Assembly (NCBI GenBank): GCA_012271065.1
Contig: JAAXHE010000237.1
Coordinates: 1-59,190 of the forward strand
Origin: Candidatus Latescibacterota bacterium
Lineage (GTDB): Bacteria; Latescibacterota; UBA2968; GCA-2709665
Direction of reading: 5' to 3'
Length of the DNA: 59,190 nt
Positions 9,207 to 16,312 of the stretch are shown here, in pieces. The position numbers were made by a program, and so were the translations under genes. The notes beneath the pieces were generated by a model, which worked only from the letters and a program-made list of their open reading frames with translations, did no database searches and was not told the DNA's origin. Position 1 is the first letter of the stretch. Each line of letters starts with the position of its first letter.

Positions 9207-9450
9207 GAGACGATCCTTTCAGTATCGGTTCGCTGTGTGAACGCAGTCACGTCGTTCCCGGGGTGTCCTCGGCCCTGATTGTGCTTGCATCCGAGGGTAC
9301 CCGGACCTACTTTTCGGCGTCGTGCCGGGAATGCCGGGAACAAATCGAAACGCATGAAGTAGCCGTTCCAATATACGTCGCGTTTATTCGGGTTTCAAAC
9401 CCTATTCCCGATCTCCACGCCAGAACGACGATCTATTCACGGACGACGCT
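9207..9450. other. Divergent intergenic region between lyase and DppF-type ATPase
   Basis: This 244-base spacer must hold the promoters of the leftward lyase gene and of the rightward ATPase/propeller pair. I looked for -35/-10 pairs, palindromes and hairpins and found nothing convincing. If the two sides respond to the same substrate, an operator would be expected here. Confidence 0.4.
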
Positions 9451-10410
9451 ATGTCGGAACCGATGTTGCGGGTTGTGGACCTGAAGATGCATTTCCACCA
9501 GGGCCGGGACGTGGTGAGGGCCGTGGACGGGGTAACGTTTCAGATCCACCGGAACCAGACCTTCGGACTGGTCGGAGAAAGCGGCAGCGGCAAGTCGACC
9601 CTCGCCCGCGCGGTCCTGAGACTGCACGAGCCCACCGCGGGAAGCGTGTATTTCGAGGGGCGGGACGTGAGCGCGCTTTCCGGCCGCGAACTGCGCGCGC
9701 TTCGGAGGGAAATGCAGATTGTGTTTCAGGACCCTCTGGCGTCTCTGAACCCGATGATGAGCGTGGGCGACATTGTGGGGGACGCCCTGAAGATCCACAG
9801 GGTGGGCGCAAAGCGGGAACGGGAGGAAGCGGTCGGACGGTTGCTGGACCTCGTCGGCGTGGGGAGGCGGTTCGCGGACGCGTTTCCGCACGAGTTCTCC
9901 GGCGGGCAGCAGCAGCGCGTCGCCATCGCCCGCGCGCTGGCATTGCAACCCCAGTTCGTGATCTGCGACGAGCCCGTCTCCTCGCTGGATCTTTCCATCC
10001 AGGCGCAGATTCTGAACCTCCTGGAATCCCTGCAGGAACGCTTCGGTCTGGCGTACCTGTTCATTTCTCACGATCTGAAAGTCGTCGAGCATCTCTCGGA
10101 TGTCGTGGGCGTCATGTACCTCGGGAAGCTCGTGGAGATCGGGCCGACGGAAGCGCTGTATGGCGGGGCACACCATCCTTATACGCGGATTCTGCTGTCG
10201 TCGGCTCCGCGACTCGACCCGGATGCCCGGTCTGAGCGGATCATCCTGGAGGGGGAGGTACCGAGCCCGATCGATCCCCCGACGGGCTGTGCTTTTCATC
10301 CGAGGTGCCCTTATCGCATGGACCGCTGCAGTCAGGAGACGCCGCAACTGATGCAGGTCGGGCCGGGACATCAGGCCGCGTGCTTTCTCACGGAAGGAGG
10401 AGACGAATGA
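9451..10410 (+). CDS. ABC importer ATPase, DppF/OppF type
   Basis: This 319-residue ATPase has Walker A GESGSGKST, signature FSGGQQQR, Walker B FVICDEPVSSLD and the switch histidine in FISHDLK. The C-terminal segment GCAFHPRCPYRMDRC is the Opp/Dpp-family extension. It pairs with the ATPase at 5905-6861, from which it is separated by the oppositely oriented lyase gene, so it must be transcribed from its own promoter in the 244-base divergent region. Its stop overlaps the start of the next gene by four bases (ATGA). Confidence 0.92.
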   Translation: MSEPMLRVVDLKMHFHQGRDVVRAVDGVTFQIHRNQTFGLVGESGSGKSTLARAVLRLHEPTAGSVYFEGRDVSALSGRELRALRREMQIVFQDPLASLNPMMSVGDIVGDALKIHRVGAKREREEAVGRLLDLVGVGRRFADAFPHEFSGGQQQRVAIARALALQPQFVICDEPVSSLDLSIQAQILNLLESLQERFGLAYLFISHDLKVVEHLSDVVGVMYLGKLVEIGPTEALYGGAHHPYTRILLSSAPRLDPDARSERIILEGEVPSPIDPPTGCAFHPRCPYRMDRCSQETPQLMQVGPGHQAACFLTEGGDE

Positions 10411-11681
10411 AACCGGAACGGGTCCACGTGACGTATGCGCAGCCGGCGTCGCCGCGTTTCGAAGTGGAGATGATTACGGACACCGCGGGGCACCTGCAGA
10501 CCGGAGGCAGCGGCGCGAGCTGCTGGGGGTACAACCAGTCCAACATCGTCCGCGCGGGCGAGGACGTCTATGCGCTGAGCTGGCGGGACGACATGACGCT
10601 TGTGGTGTTCCGGCGCGCCGACGACGGGCGGTGGGAGGCAAGCGACCCCCTGCCGCCGGTGCCGCAGAACGGCAACCTGCTTGTGGACGGTGCCGGTCGG
10701 CTGCACGTGATCGCGGGCGAGAACGCCAGCTACCACGCCATCTTCGACCCGCCCGGCCAGGTCGCCAGGTTTACAATTCAGGAATACGCCACCGCCGACA
10801 GCCGCTTCGGCGCGTCGATCGACGCCGCAGGCCGGATCTTTGTCGCGGGCGGGCTTCCAACCATGGCCTGGTACGTGCTGGACCCGGATACAGGCTATCG
10901 TCCGGCGGCGGAGGGTGCCGTTACACACGAGCAGAACCGGGGTTACAACTTCGTGATCCTGAACGGCTCCGAGGCGCATTCGATTTCCAGCGACGACTAC
11001 TTTCTGAAGGGCGAGCAGTTTCCCAACCAGACCGTGAAGCTGAGGGACCGGGAGACCGGCGAGATCAGCATGATCGAAACGCCCCGCGGCATCTACCCTG
11101 TCCTGAAGGCCTATTATTACTACTGCCCGGACGTTTTCGAGGCCCCCGAAGACTGGCGGATGACGGTCATCAGCGACGTGTCCGATACGTTCGACGGGCG
11201 TGCCAGGGGTACGACCGATCATCAGGACCTGATGATGGATATGCAGGGGCGTATACACCTGACGTACTACGAAAACCGGCAATTGGCCACCACGGTCTGG
11301 GCGGGGCGGGGGCAGGGCCCCGGAAACAGCCGGCTCTACCACGCGGTCGGCGAACCGGGCGGGCCGTTCAAACACTTCTGTATGGGCAACTTCAACGGAG
11401 GGCGGATCTACCAGGCGCCGGACGGACGGTTCCACTACTTCCTGACGCGGGGGGGCAGAGGCAACGCGGAGGGGGTTTGGTACGCAACGGGCGAAGACGG
11501 ATGTTGGGACCGGATCAGCGAACCGGTTCAGCTGGAAATGCCATCCCGGCTATGGCACTTTTTCACCAACACAACGCGTGCCGGCGGAACCCATACGCCC
11601 TTTATAGACTGCTACTGGACGGGGCCTATCGAGCAGAATAGCAACGAAGTGTTCTACGGGCGATTGACACCGTGCACGTAA
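10407..11681 (+). CDS. Propeller-like protein of unknown function (BNR/sialidase-like pattern)
   Basis: This 424-residue protein has no signal peptide or membrane segment. It has repeated short beta-type blades with Asp-Gly turns (DGAGRLHVIAGENASYHAIF, DAAGRIFVAGG, DMQGRIHLTYYENR, APDGRFHYFLTRGG), which suggests a five- to seven-bladed propeller of the BNR type. I do not recognise a named family. The start at 10407 is preceded by GGAAGGAGGAG and overlaps the ATPase stop (ATGA). A longer in-frame start at 10305 lies inside the ATPase gene and is unlikely. The coupling to the importer suggests a cytoplasmic role in processing or sensing the imported compound. A similar-looking protein is encoded at 46154-47296. 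Confidence 0.6.
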   Translation: MKPERVHVTYAQPASPRFEVEMITDTAGHLQTGGSGASCWGYNQSNIVRAGEDVYALSWRDDMTLVVFRRADDGRWEASDPLPPVPQNGNLLVDGAGRLHVIAGENASYHAIFDPPGQVARFTIQEYATADSRFGASIDAAGRIFVAGGLPTMAWYVLDPDTGYRPAAEGAVTHEQNRGYNFVILNGSEAHSISSDDYFLKGEQFPNQTVKLRDRETGEISMIETPRGIYPVLKAYYYYCPDVFEAPEDWRMTVISDVSDTFDGRARGTTDHQDLMMDMQGRIHLTYYENRQLATTVWAGRGQGPGNSRLYHAVGEPGGPFKHFCMGNFNGGRIYQAPDGRFHYFLTRGGRGNAEGVWYATGEDGCWDRISEPVQLEMPSRLWHFFTNTTRAGGTHTPFIDCYWTGPIEQNSNEVFYGRLTPCT

Positions 11682-11707
11682 GACGCCGGCCGTGACCGCC
11701 GTATCGG

Positions 11708-13435
11708 TCAGTTCCTTCGGAGTCGGGACAGTTCCGCACGGGCGACTTCGTCCGACGGGTCCAGCGCCAGGACGCGCTTCAGCGCCCGCCGCGCCGCATC
11801 CAGTCGTCCCGCCCGTTCGTAGAGCGCGGCCAGCGACCGGTGCGCCGCGGCAATGCCCGGGTCCCTCCGGATCGCCTGCTCGAACGCGGTCGTGGCCTCC
11901 CGCCACCGCCGCTGGCGCTCGAGGACCGCGCCCAGGGCCAGGAAATGGCGGGGCGACGGCGAGAGCCGCACCACCCGCCGCATCGCCCGTTCGGCTGTTC
12001 CCAGGTCGCCTGCTTCCGCGGCCGCCATGGCCAGCCGGACGTGCCCGCCGACAAACGTGCTGTCCCGCGCCGCGGCCCGGCCGAACGCGGCGGCGGCGTC
12101 CCTGTTCCGCCCCCGGGAAGCGTAGACCCGACCGAGGCGGTCGTGCAGTTCGGGGTTTTCGGGTTGGCGCAGCGCCGCTCGCTCCAGAACGTCCAGCGTG
12201 TGCGCTTCCCGTGACAGCCGCTCGAATTCAACCAGTTCCCGTTTCCCTTCCTCGTGACGTCCCTGAAGCATGAAGGCGCGCCCCAGGCCGTAGCGGGCCC
12301 GTGCGTGATCCGGGTCCAGCGCGATGGCCCGCCGGAATGCCGCCTCTGCTTCGGTCAGGCGGCCCATCCTCAGCAGAACGTCACCCATCCCGAACCAGGC
12401 GCCCGCGTGTGACGGCGCGTACCGGACGGCCTCACGGTACGAATCGACGGCTCTCCGGTCCTCCCCGAGAGCGGCGTATGCCTCGGCAAGGGCCGATCGC
12501 GCGTCCGCGAAGTCGCCCGCCAGCCGGATTGCCCGCCGGAACGCCGGAACGGCGTCTCCGGTCCGCCCCAGGACCATCAGCGCCCGGCCGAGCAGGAACG
12601 GCGCGTCGGGGTTCGACGGGTCCGCTCTTTCCGCCTTCCGGAAGGCGTCGGCGGCACGGGAAGCGTTGTCATTGGCGGCTTCGATGTCCCCTACCCCGAG
12701 CCACGCGGCCGCCGAGGCGGGGTCGAGAACCGCAGCACGGTCGTACGCCTCCAGTGCTTTGCCCAGGTCGCGCCGGCGTTTGTAGTGAGCTGCCAGTTCC
12801 AGCCAGGCCGGCAGCAGGTCGGGTTTCAGGACGACGGCCCGCTTGAGGGCTGTTTCGCCATCCGTGCCGTTGCCGAGCTTCAATTCGACCGCGCCCAGCC
12901 TGTATTGAAGCTCAGCGCTGCCGGGCGCCAGTGTCACAGCGCGCCTGAATGCGGCCGCCGCCGCGGCGAGGTCGTTTCGCGCAACCGCGAGAAGCCCGAG
13001 GGCCCGATGCGCGTCCGGCAGGTCCGGAACAAGGTCCGCCGCGCGACGGTATGCGCGTCCCGCATCCTGAAGCCGTCCCATACGCTGGTAGACGGCGCCG
13101 AGAACCACGTGGGTGTGCCGGTAATCCGGCTCCAGACGGGCCGCGCGTTCCAGCATTTCCGCTGCCGCTTCCAGCCGGCCCATCTGCGCGCGAAGGATGC
13201 CGAAATTGTGCCAGACCTGAGCCGATTCGGGCGCCAGTTCAGCGGCCCGCGCCATTTCCCGTGAAGCGTCTTCCAGCCTGCCCGCACCGGCGAGTCTGAG
13301 ACCGGCTTCGAGCGCGTCGCGCGCAGCGGGCGGCATTCCTGTTGCCGCTGCGGCAAGGTCGAAGCACAGCACGGCGGCACATGGTATCGCGAGGACTAAA
13401 GACGCTTTCAAACAGCGCCTTGCGGCCCAATTCAT
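11708..13435 (-). CDS. Exported tetratricopeptide-repeat (TPR) protein
   Basis: This 575-residue protein has an N-terminal signal peptide (hydrophobic stretch about residues 9-28, then AAATG). It is followed almost entirely by TPR units of 34 residues, roughly 13-15 of them (for example A..W.NFGILRAQMGRLEAAAE and AWFGMGDVLLRMGRLTEAEAA). TPR arrays are protein-binding scaffolds; the partner is unknown. I chose the ATG at 13433-13435 rather than the in-frame start at 13498, because it begins the signal peptide. It converges with the propeller gene, with 26 bases between the stops and no clear terminator. Confidence 0.85.
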   Translation of the reverse strand: MNWAARRCLKASLVLAIPCAAVLCFDLAAAATGMPPAARDALEAGLRLAGAGRLEDASREMARAAELAPESAQVWHNFGILRAQMGRLEAAAEMLERAARLEPDYRHTHVVLGAVYQRMGRLQDAGRAYRRAADLVPDLPDAHRALGLLAVARNDLAAAAAAFRRAVTLAPGSAELQYRLGAVELKLGNGTDGETALKRAVVLKPDLLPAWLELAAHYKRRRDLGKALEAYDRAAVLDPASAAAWLGVGDIEAANDNASRAADAFRKAERADPSNPDAPFLLGRALMVLGRTGDAVPAFRRAIRLAGDFADARSALAEAYAALGEDRRAVDSYREAVRYAPSHAGAWFGMGDVLLRMGRLTEAEAAFRRAIALDPDHARARYGLGRAFMLQGRHEEGKRELVEFERLSREAHTLDVLERAALRQPENPELHDRLGRVYASRGRNRDAAAAFGRAAARDSTFVGGHVRLAMAAAEAGDLGTAERAMRRVVRLSPSPRHFLALGAVLERQRRWREATTAFEQAIRRDPGIAAAHRSLAALYERAGRLDAARRALKRVLALDPSDEVARAELSRLRRN

Positions 13436-13499
13436 CACATCCGCCCTTTCCTGCGTATCAAGAATCCGGTCTCTGAATCTGCCGACCGGAAGCAGCAAA

Positions 13500-13518
13500 T
13501 ACAGCTATCAGCCGTCAG
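13500..13518 (+). repeat. 19-mer TACAGCTATCAGCCGTCAG, copy 1
   Basis: The identical 19 bases occur at 40813-40831, in each case just after a gene end and at the beginning of a repeat-rich stretch. The match then decays. It may mark the border of a composite repeat. Confidence 0.9.
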
Positions 13519-13587
13519 CTAAGATCAAAAACAAAACCAAAAATCCCCTTCTCCTCAAATTCCCTGCCTACGGCGTGTTCCTTAAGA

Positions 13588-13723
13588 GCGGGGAGTCACG
13601 GAAGACGGGAGCCGGTAGATGAAGTCCTTGCCCGGTAGGGTTCATCCTACTTGCCTCCGGCCTGAGAAGAAATCTCACAAGGCACGCAATCTCTACCCTC
13701 TTACCTCTTCCGTCTAACCGCCT
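13588..13723 (-). repeat. Palindrome-ended dispersed repeat, copy 1 (inverted)
   Basis: Read on the minus strand, this holds GAGATTGCGTGCCTTGTGAG, then TTCTTCTC, GGAGGCAAG and CCGGGCAAGG. The same series of blocks in the same order occurs at 29895-30024 and 41321-41490 on the plus strand. The ends are imperfect inverted repeats of a GACGGTAGACGGGAGA-like sequence. Two orientations among three copies argue for a mobile or formerly mobile element. Confidence 0.75.
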
Positions 13724-13826
13724 TTTGGCGACCTCTCTCCCCGGCCCTCTCTCCTAAAGGAAAGAGGGAGAAAGGCAGGTCTCGCCCAATCCATGCATTT
13801 CACATCCGGCGACCGGGGGTACGGGG

Positions 13827-13995
13827 GGTTTTTCCGTGCTGATCCGTCCATTACATTTGCCCTGATGCAGCTGAAGGGTTGGCAGGCCGCCCAACTCCCG
13901 TTTATGCCTCCGGAGTGATTCACGGAAAAACCGGCCCCCTGCCGAAGGGCGCGGTTCTTTTTGGTCCTTTTTCTTACGCGCATAAGAAAAAGGAC
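13827..13995 (+). repeat. Two-hairpin intergenic element, copy 1
   Basis: Arms GGTTTTTCCGTG (13827-13838) and CACGGAAAAACC (13921-13932) are perfect inverted repeats of 12 bases. A second perfect hairpin follows: GTCCTTTTTCTTA (13964-13976), six-base loop, TAAGAAAAAGGAC (13983-13995). A second copy at 40987-41156 has the same arms, the same 94-base offset between the first arms and the same 43-base offset to the second hairpin. The centre of the interior differs. The ends ATCCGTCCAT and TTTATGCCTC are conserved. It could be a structured RNA or a non-autonomous mobile element. Confidence 0.8.
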
Positions 13996-14074
13996 GTAAA
14001 TAAAAATAATGATTTGAGTCTAAAAACAGCGACCTGAATTAAGCAAACCCATCTATTGTCTCTCTTTTCAGAAT

Positions 14075-14168
14075 CATGCCTGCGGCGTGTTCCTCTTGAA
14101 GCGAACAAAACGCAGCGAGATGGGATGAGTCGTCGGGAGAATGGCGAGGAATTTTCGGGTCAGGACAC
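14075..14168 (+). repeat. Junction of a dispersed 19-mer with a half copy of the CTGTCC-type MITE
   Basis: CATGCCTGCGGCGTGTTCC at 14075-14093 matches 41241-41259 with one mismatch. The stretch from about 14112 to 14168 (GCAGCGAGATGGGATGAGTC to TCAGGACAC) matches the right half of the MITE at 44671-44832 and 51965-52127, including its terminal GGACAC. The left half and left terminal repeat are missing, so this is a truncated copy. Confidence 0.6.
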
Positions 14169-14233
14169 GGATCCGTCACCGCAGAAGATACTTCAGGACC
14201 TCCAACAGGCACAGACAAAAACCATACCCACAT

Positions 14234-14408
14234 CGAGGGCCTATTGCTTGCAATGCATCCGATAGCAGTTCGTTGGAGTCGACGCCATATCTGATTTGAC
14301 ATCCCTGGCGCCAAGGCGATCCTGCCCAGCATCAGTCCATGATCTGCCAGTATCCGGAGCGAGGGCCAATTGCTTCCCTTCCATCCGCAACCACATCTGG
14401 AATGACGG
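14234..14408 (+). repeat. Imperfect local duplication of about 50 bases
   Basis: The segment beginning CGAGGGCCTATTGCTTGCAA at about 14234 recurs as CGAGGGCCAATTGCTTCCCT at about 14362. In both places it is followed by CATCCG and, further on, by CATATCTGATTTGACATC or CACATCTGGAATGACGGC. This is a decayed tandem duplication in non-coding DNA. Confidence 0.5.
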
Positions 14409-14601
14409 CGCAGAGGCGTCGCGAAATCGCCGTCGAGGGCAGGGATGCCCTCGCTCCCGGGAAAGGCAATCGCGATTCCTGTTGATGTCCCGCGGGTGCG
14501 TGGTTTTTTGTTCCACCGGTCAACTTTCCCTAGGCAGCAGCGGAGGCAGATCTTCGTTTAGCTTGTTTAATGCGAACCATAAAAAGCAGTCGATTTTCTC
14601 T

Positions 14602-14629
14602 TTGTTTTCTGTTAAACCGGACTTATATT
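14602..14629 (+). promoter_or_regulatory. Candidate sigma70-type promoter for the envelope cluster
   Basis: TTGTTT (14602-14607) and TATATT (14624-14629) are separated by 16 bases. They lie about 130 bases before the first gene of the envelope cluster, in a locally AT-rich patch. Not tested; chance matches are possible. Confidence 0.4.
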
Positions 14630-14761
14630 ACGTATTGGTGAGATGCTTCAGGGATGGCCGGCGACGGAATCCTGAGGCGCCTTGTCGAATGACGGAATCC
14701 ATCCTTACAGGCAAGTAAACAGGTCAACATACGGCCGTAGTTCGAAAGGAGGTCCGAAGTT

Positions 14762-15499
14762 ATGAAGGCAACGGGCATTCTCAGATTGGCGCTCGTCCCG
14801 GTCCTGGGCGCGTTTATTCTGTTCGGACTCGGCATCACGTCCGCCACGCATGCTCAGGAGATGCGCTACGCGCTCGGCGTCCACGGATCCATGCTGCGGC
14901 CCGCCGGGCCGCTCAAGGGTTGGTACAATATTTCGCCGGCGTTTGTCGGGCAGTTGACGTACAAGGTGTCCGACAGAACGATGACGGAAGTGGAAGTGAC
15001 GTATTCGCCGCTGACAGACGCCGGTCTGTCCGACCGGCAGTTCACCTGGCACAACGGTCTCGGGGCCGCGAACGGTACCAGGATAAAGAGTCCCGGCGCC
15101 GAGGCGAATATGTGGATCGGCGGCATCGTGGTCAACGGACTGCGCAGTTTAAAGCCCGATGAAGTCGGACAGAGCGTTCCGTACATTGCGGCCGGCATCG
15201 GGTTTTTAAGGTATACCCACGAGGTATCGGGTCTGATCTGGCCGGGGCAGGTGGGCGAACAGATCCGGACGGATGCGCAGGGCATGGTGGAAACCACGGT
15301 GGACGAGGACGTGGCGCTGTCGATCAACACCGGGCTGGGCTTCTACCGGCGCACGTCCGATCAGTTTCTCGTGGATTTCAGGGTCCGCTGGAACGTATCC
15401 ATGGGCGAATTGAGACCCTACGAAGACTGGGAACTGAAGAAGACGTTTCCGATTTTCAGTTTCAACCTGATGGTCGGCGTCAAGTACTTCATGCGATAA
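14762..15499 (+). CDS. Exported outer-membrane beta-barrel-like protein
   Basis: This 245-residue protein has a signal peptide cleaved probably near residue 32 (ATHAQ). It has alternating hydrophobic strands typical of small outer-membrane barrels and an aromatic end (LMVGVKYFMR). Several Tyr/Trp girdle residues are visible. I do not recognise a named family; a porin-like or OmpA-barrel-like role is inferred. A strong AAAGGAGGTC ribosome-binding site precedes the ATG. The stop (TAA 15497-15499) directly abuts the ATG of the next gene, so the two are probably translationally coupled. Confidence 0.6.
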   Translation: MKATGILRLALVPVLGAFILFGLGITSATHAQEMRYALGVHGSMLRPAGPLKGWYNISPAFVGQLTYKVSDRTMTEVEVTYSPLTDAGLSDRQFTWHNGLGAANGTRIKSPGAEANMWIGGIVVNGLRSLKPDEVGQSVPYIAAGIGFLRYTHEVSGLIWPGQVGEQIRTDAQGMVETTVDEDVALSINTGLGFYRRTSDQFLVDFRVRWNVSMGELRPYEDWELKKTFPIFSFNLMVGVKYFMR

Positions 15500-16165
15500 A
15501 TGAGCGTCCGGACCGCAGCGGTTGTGCTCATACTCGTATTCCTGGTCCGCCCGGAAACCGAGGCGCGGCCAAAACGGGTTTTTCAGGTCCCTAACGCCAA
15601 CGCGGCCCGGTGCCGCACCTGCCACATCGACAGGGGCAGGACAACGACAAGGCTGGACATCCCGCTATCCGAGTTGACGCATGAAGCCATAGACGAAGGC
15701 GACGAGATCTGCGCCAGTTGCCACACGTACACGGGCGGCGGCGGTCCTCTGAACGCCTTCGGAGTAACGATAAAGAGTGGGTTTCTGTCCCAGGCCGGGC
15801 ATTCCGGAAACGTGGTGTGGGGGCCAAGCCTGGCGTTGCTCGACTCGGACCGGGACGGATTCACGAACGGCATGGAACTCGGCGATCCGGCGGGCGCATG
15901 GCGACCGGGCGACCCGGCGCCGGGCCGGGTCCTGTCGTTGAGCAATCCCGGAGTCTTCAGCAGCATTCCCGTGACTTCGCGTCACCGGTCGGACTTCAAC
16001 GGGGACGGGAAGGTCGACTTTTCAGACTTCGAAAGTTTCGCAGCGGCATTCGGAAGGACCCGGGGCGACCCGGAATTCAATCCGGTTTTCGACCTGAACG
16101 GAGACGACACCATCAACTTCCAGGACTTTGTCAGCTTCGCGGGGGACTTCGGCGCGGGCGAATGA
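15500..16165 (+). CDS. Exported protein with two CXXCH motifs and C-terminal dockerin-like EF-hand pair
   Basis: This 221-residue protein has a hydrophobic signal (about residues 6-17). CRTCH at 38-42 and CASCH at 71-75 could attach two c-type hemes. The segment after them, GGGGPLNAFG then DSDRDGFTNGMELGDP, resembles the temptin/thrombospondin-type calcium domain, where paired cysteines instead form disulfides. The end (about 170-218) has two EF-hand loops with DFNGDGKVDFSDFESFA and DLNGDDTINFQDFVSFA, as in type I dockerins. A redox or calcium-dependent binding role outside the cell is possible. It is fused head to tail with the preceding gene, with no bases between stop and start. Confidence 0.6.
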   Translation: MSVRTAAVVLILVFLVRPETEARPKRVFQVPNANAARCRTCHIDRGRTTTRLDIPLSELTHEAIDEGDEICASCHTYTGGGGPLNAFGVTIKSGFLSQAGHSGNVVWGPSLALLDSDRDGFTNGMELGDPAGAWRPGDPAPGRVLSLSNPGVFSSIPVTSRHRSDFNGDGKVDFSDFESFAAAFGRTRGDPEFNPVFDLNGDDTINFQDFVSFAGDFGAGE

Positions 16166-16312
16166 ATCCGTCTCCGAAGCCCCGCTCGAGACTGCTTGAA
16201 TCCACTTCAACACGGTTTGTCAACAGGGAGCACCGCCTATGGAAAGGAACGTAAGGCAAGGAGAATTCCACGGTTGGATCGCACATGGATTTATCAGCCA
16301 AGGAGTTGGCGT

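Larger units (their letters stand above)
13436..14761. other. Long gene-free region built from dispersed repeats
   Basis: No credible gene is found in these 1.3 kb. Small open frames do not show codon structure or ribosome-binding sites. The region carries, in order, a shared 19-mer, an inverted copy of a palindrome-ended repeat, a two-hairpin element, a half copy of a MITE and an imperfect local duplication. A similar mosaic fills 40797-41759. A possible promoter for the downstream gene lies at 14602-14629. Confidence 0.7.

Noticed and set aside
7605..9278. Long open frame (557 codons) on the plus strand opposite the lyase gene
   Set aside because: It is a high-GC shadow of the minus-strand lyase gene, which has clear family segments; the plus frame has Arg/Pro/Val-biased composition and no recognisable motif.
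13731..13790. Possible hairpin in the CTCTCTCC...GGAAAGAGGGAGA stretch
   Set aside because: Pairing is imperfect and low in complexity; it resembles a common purine/pyrimidine-rich repeat rather than a terminator.
14056..14265. Small open frame that could be a 69-residue gene
   Set aside because: It lies across the junction of two repeats, lacks a ribosome-binding site and has no coherent protein-like sequence.
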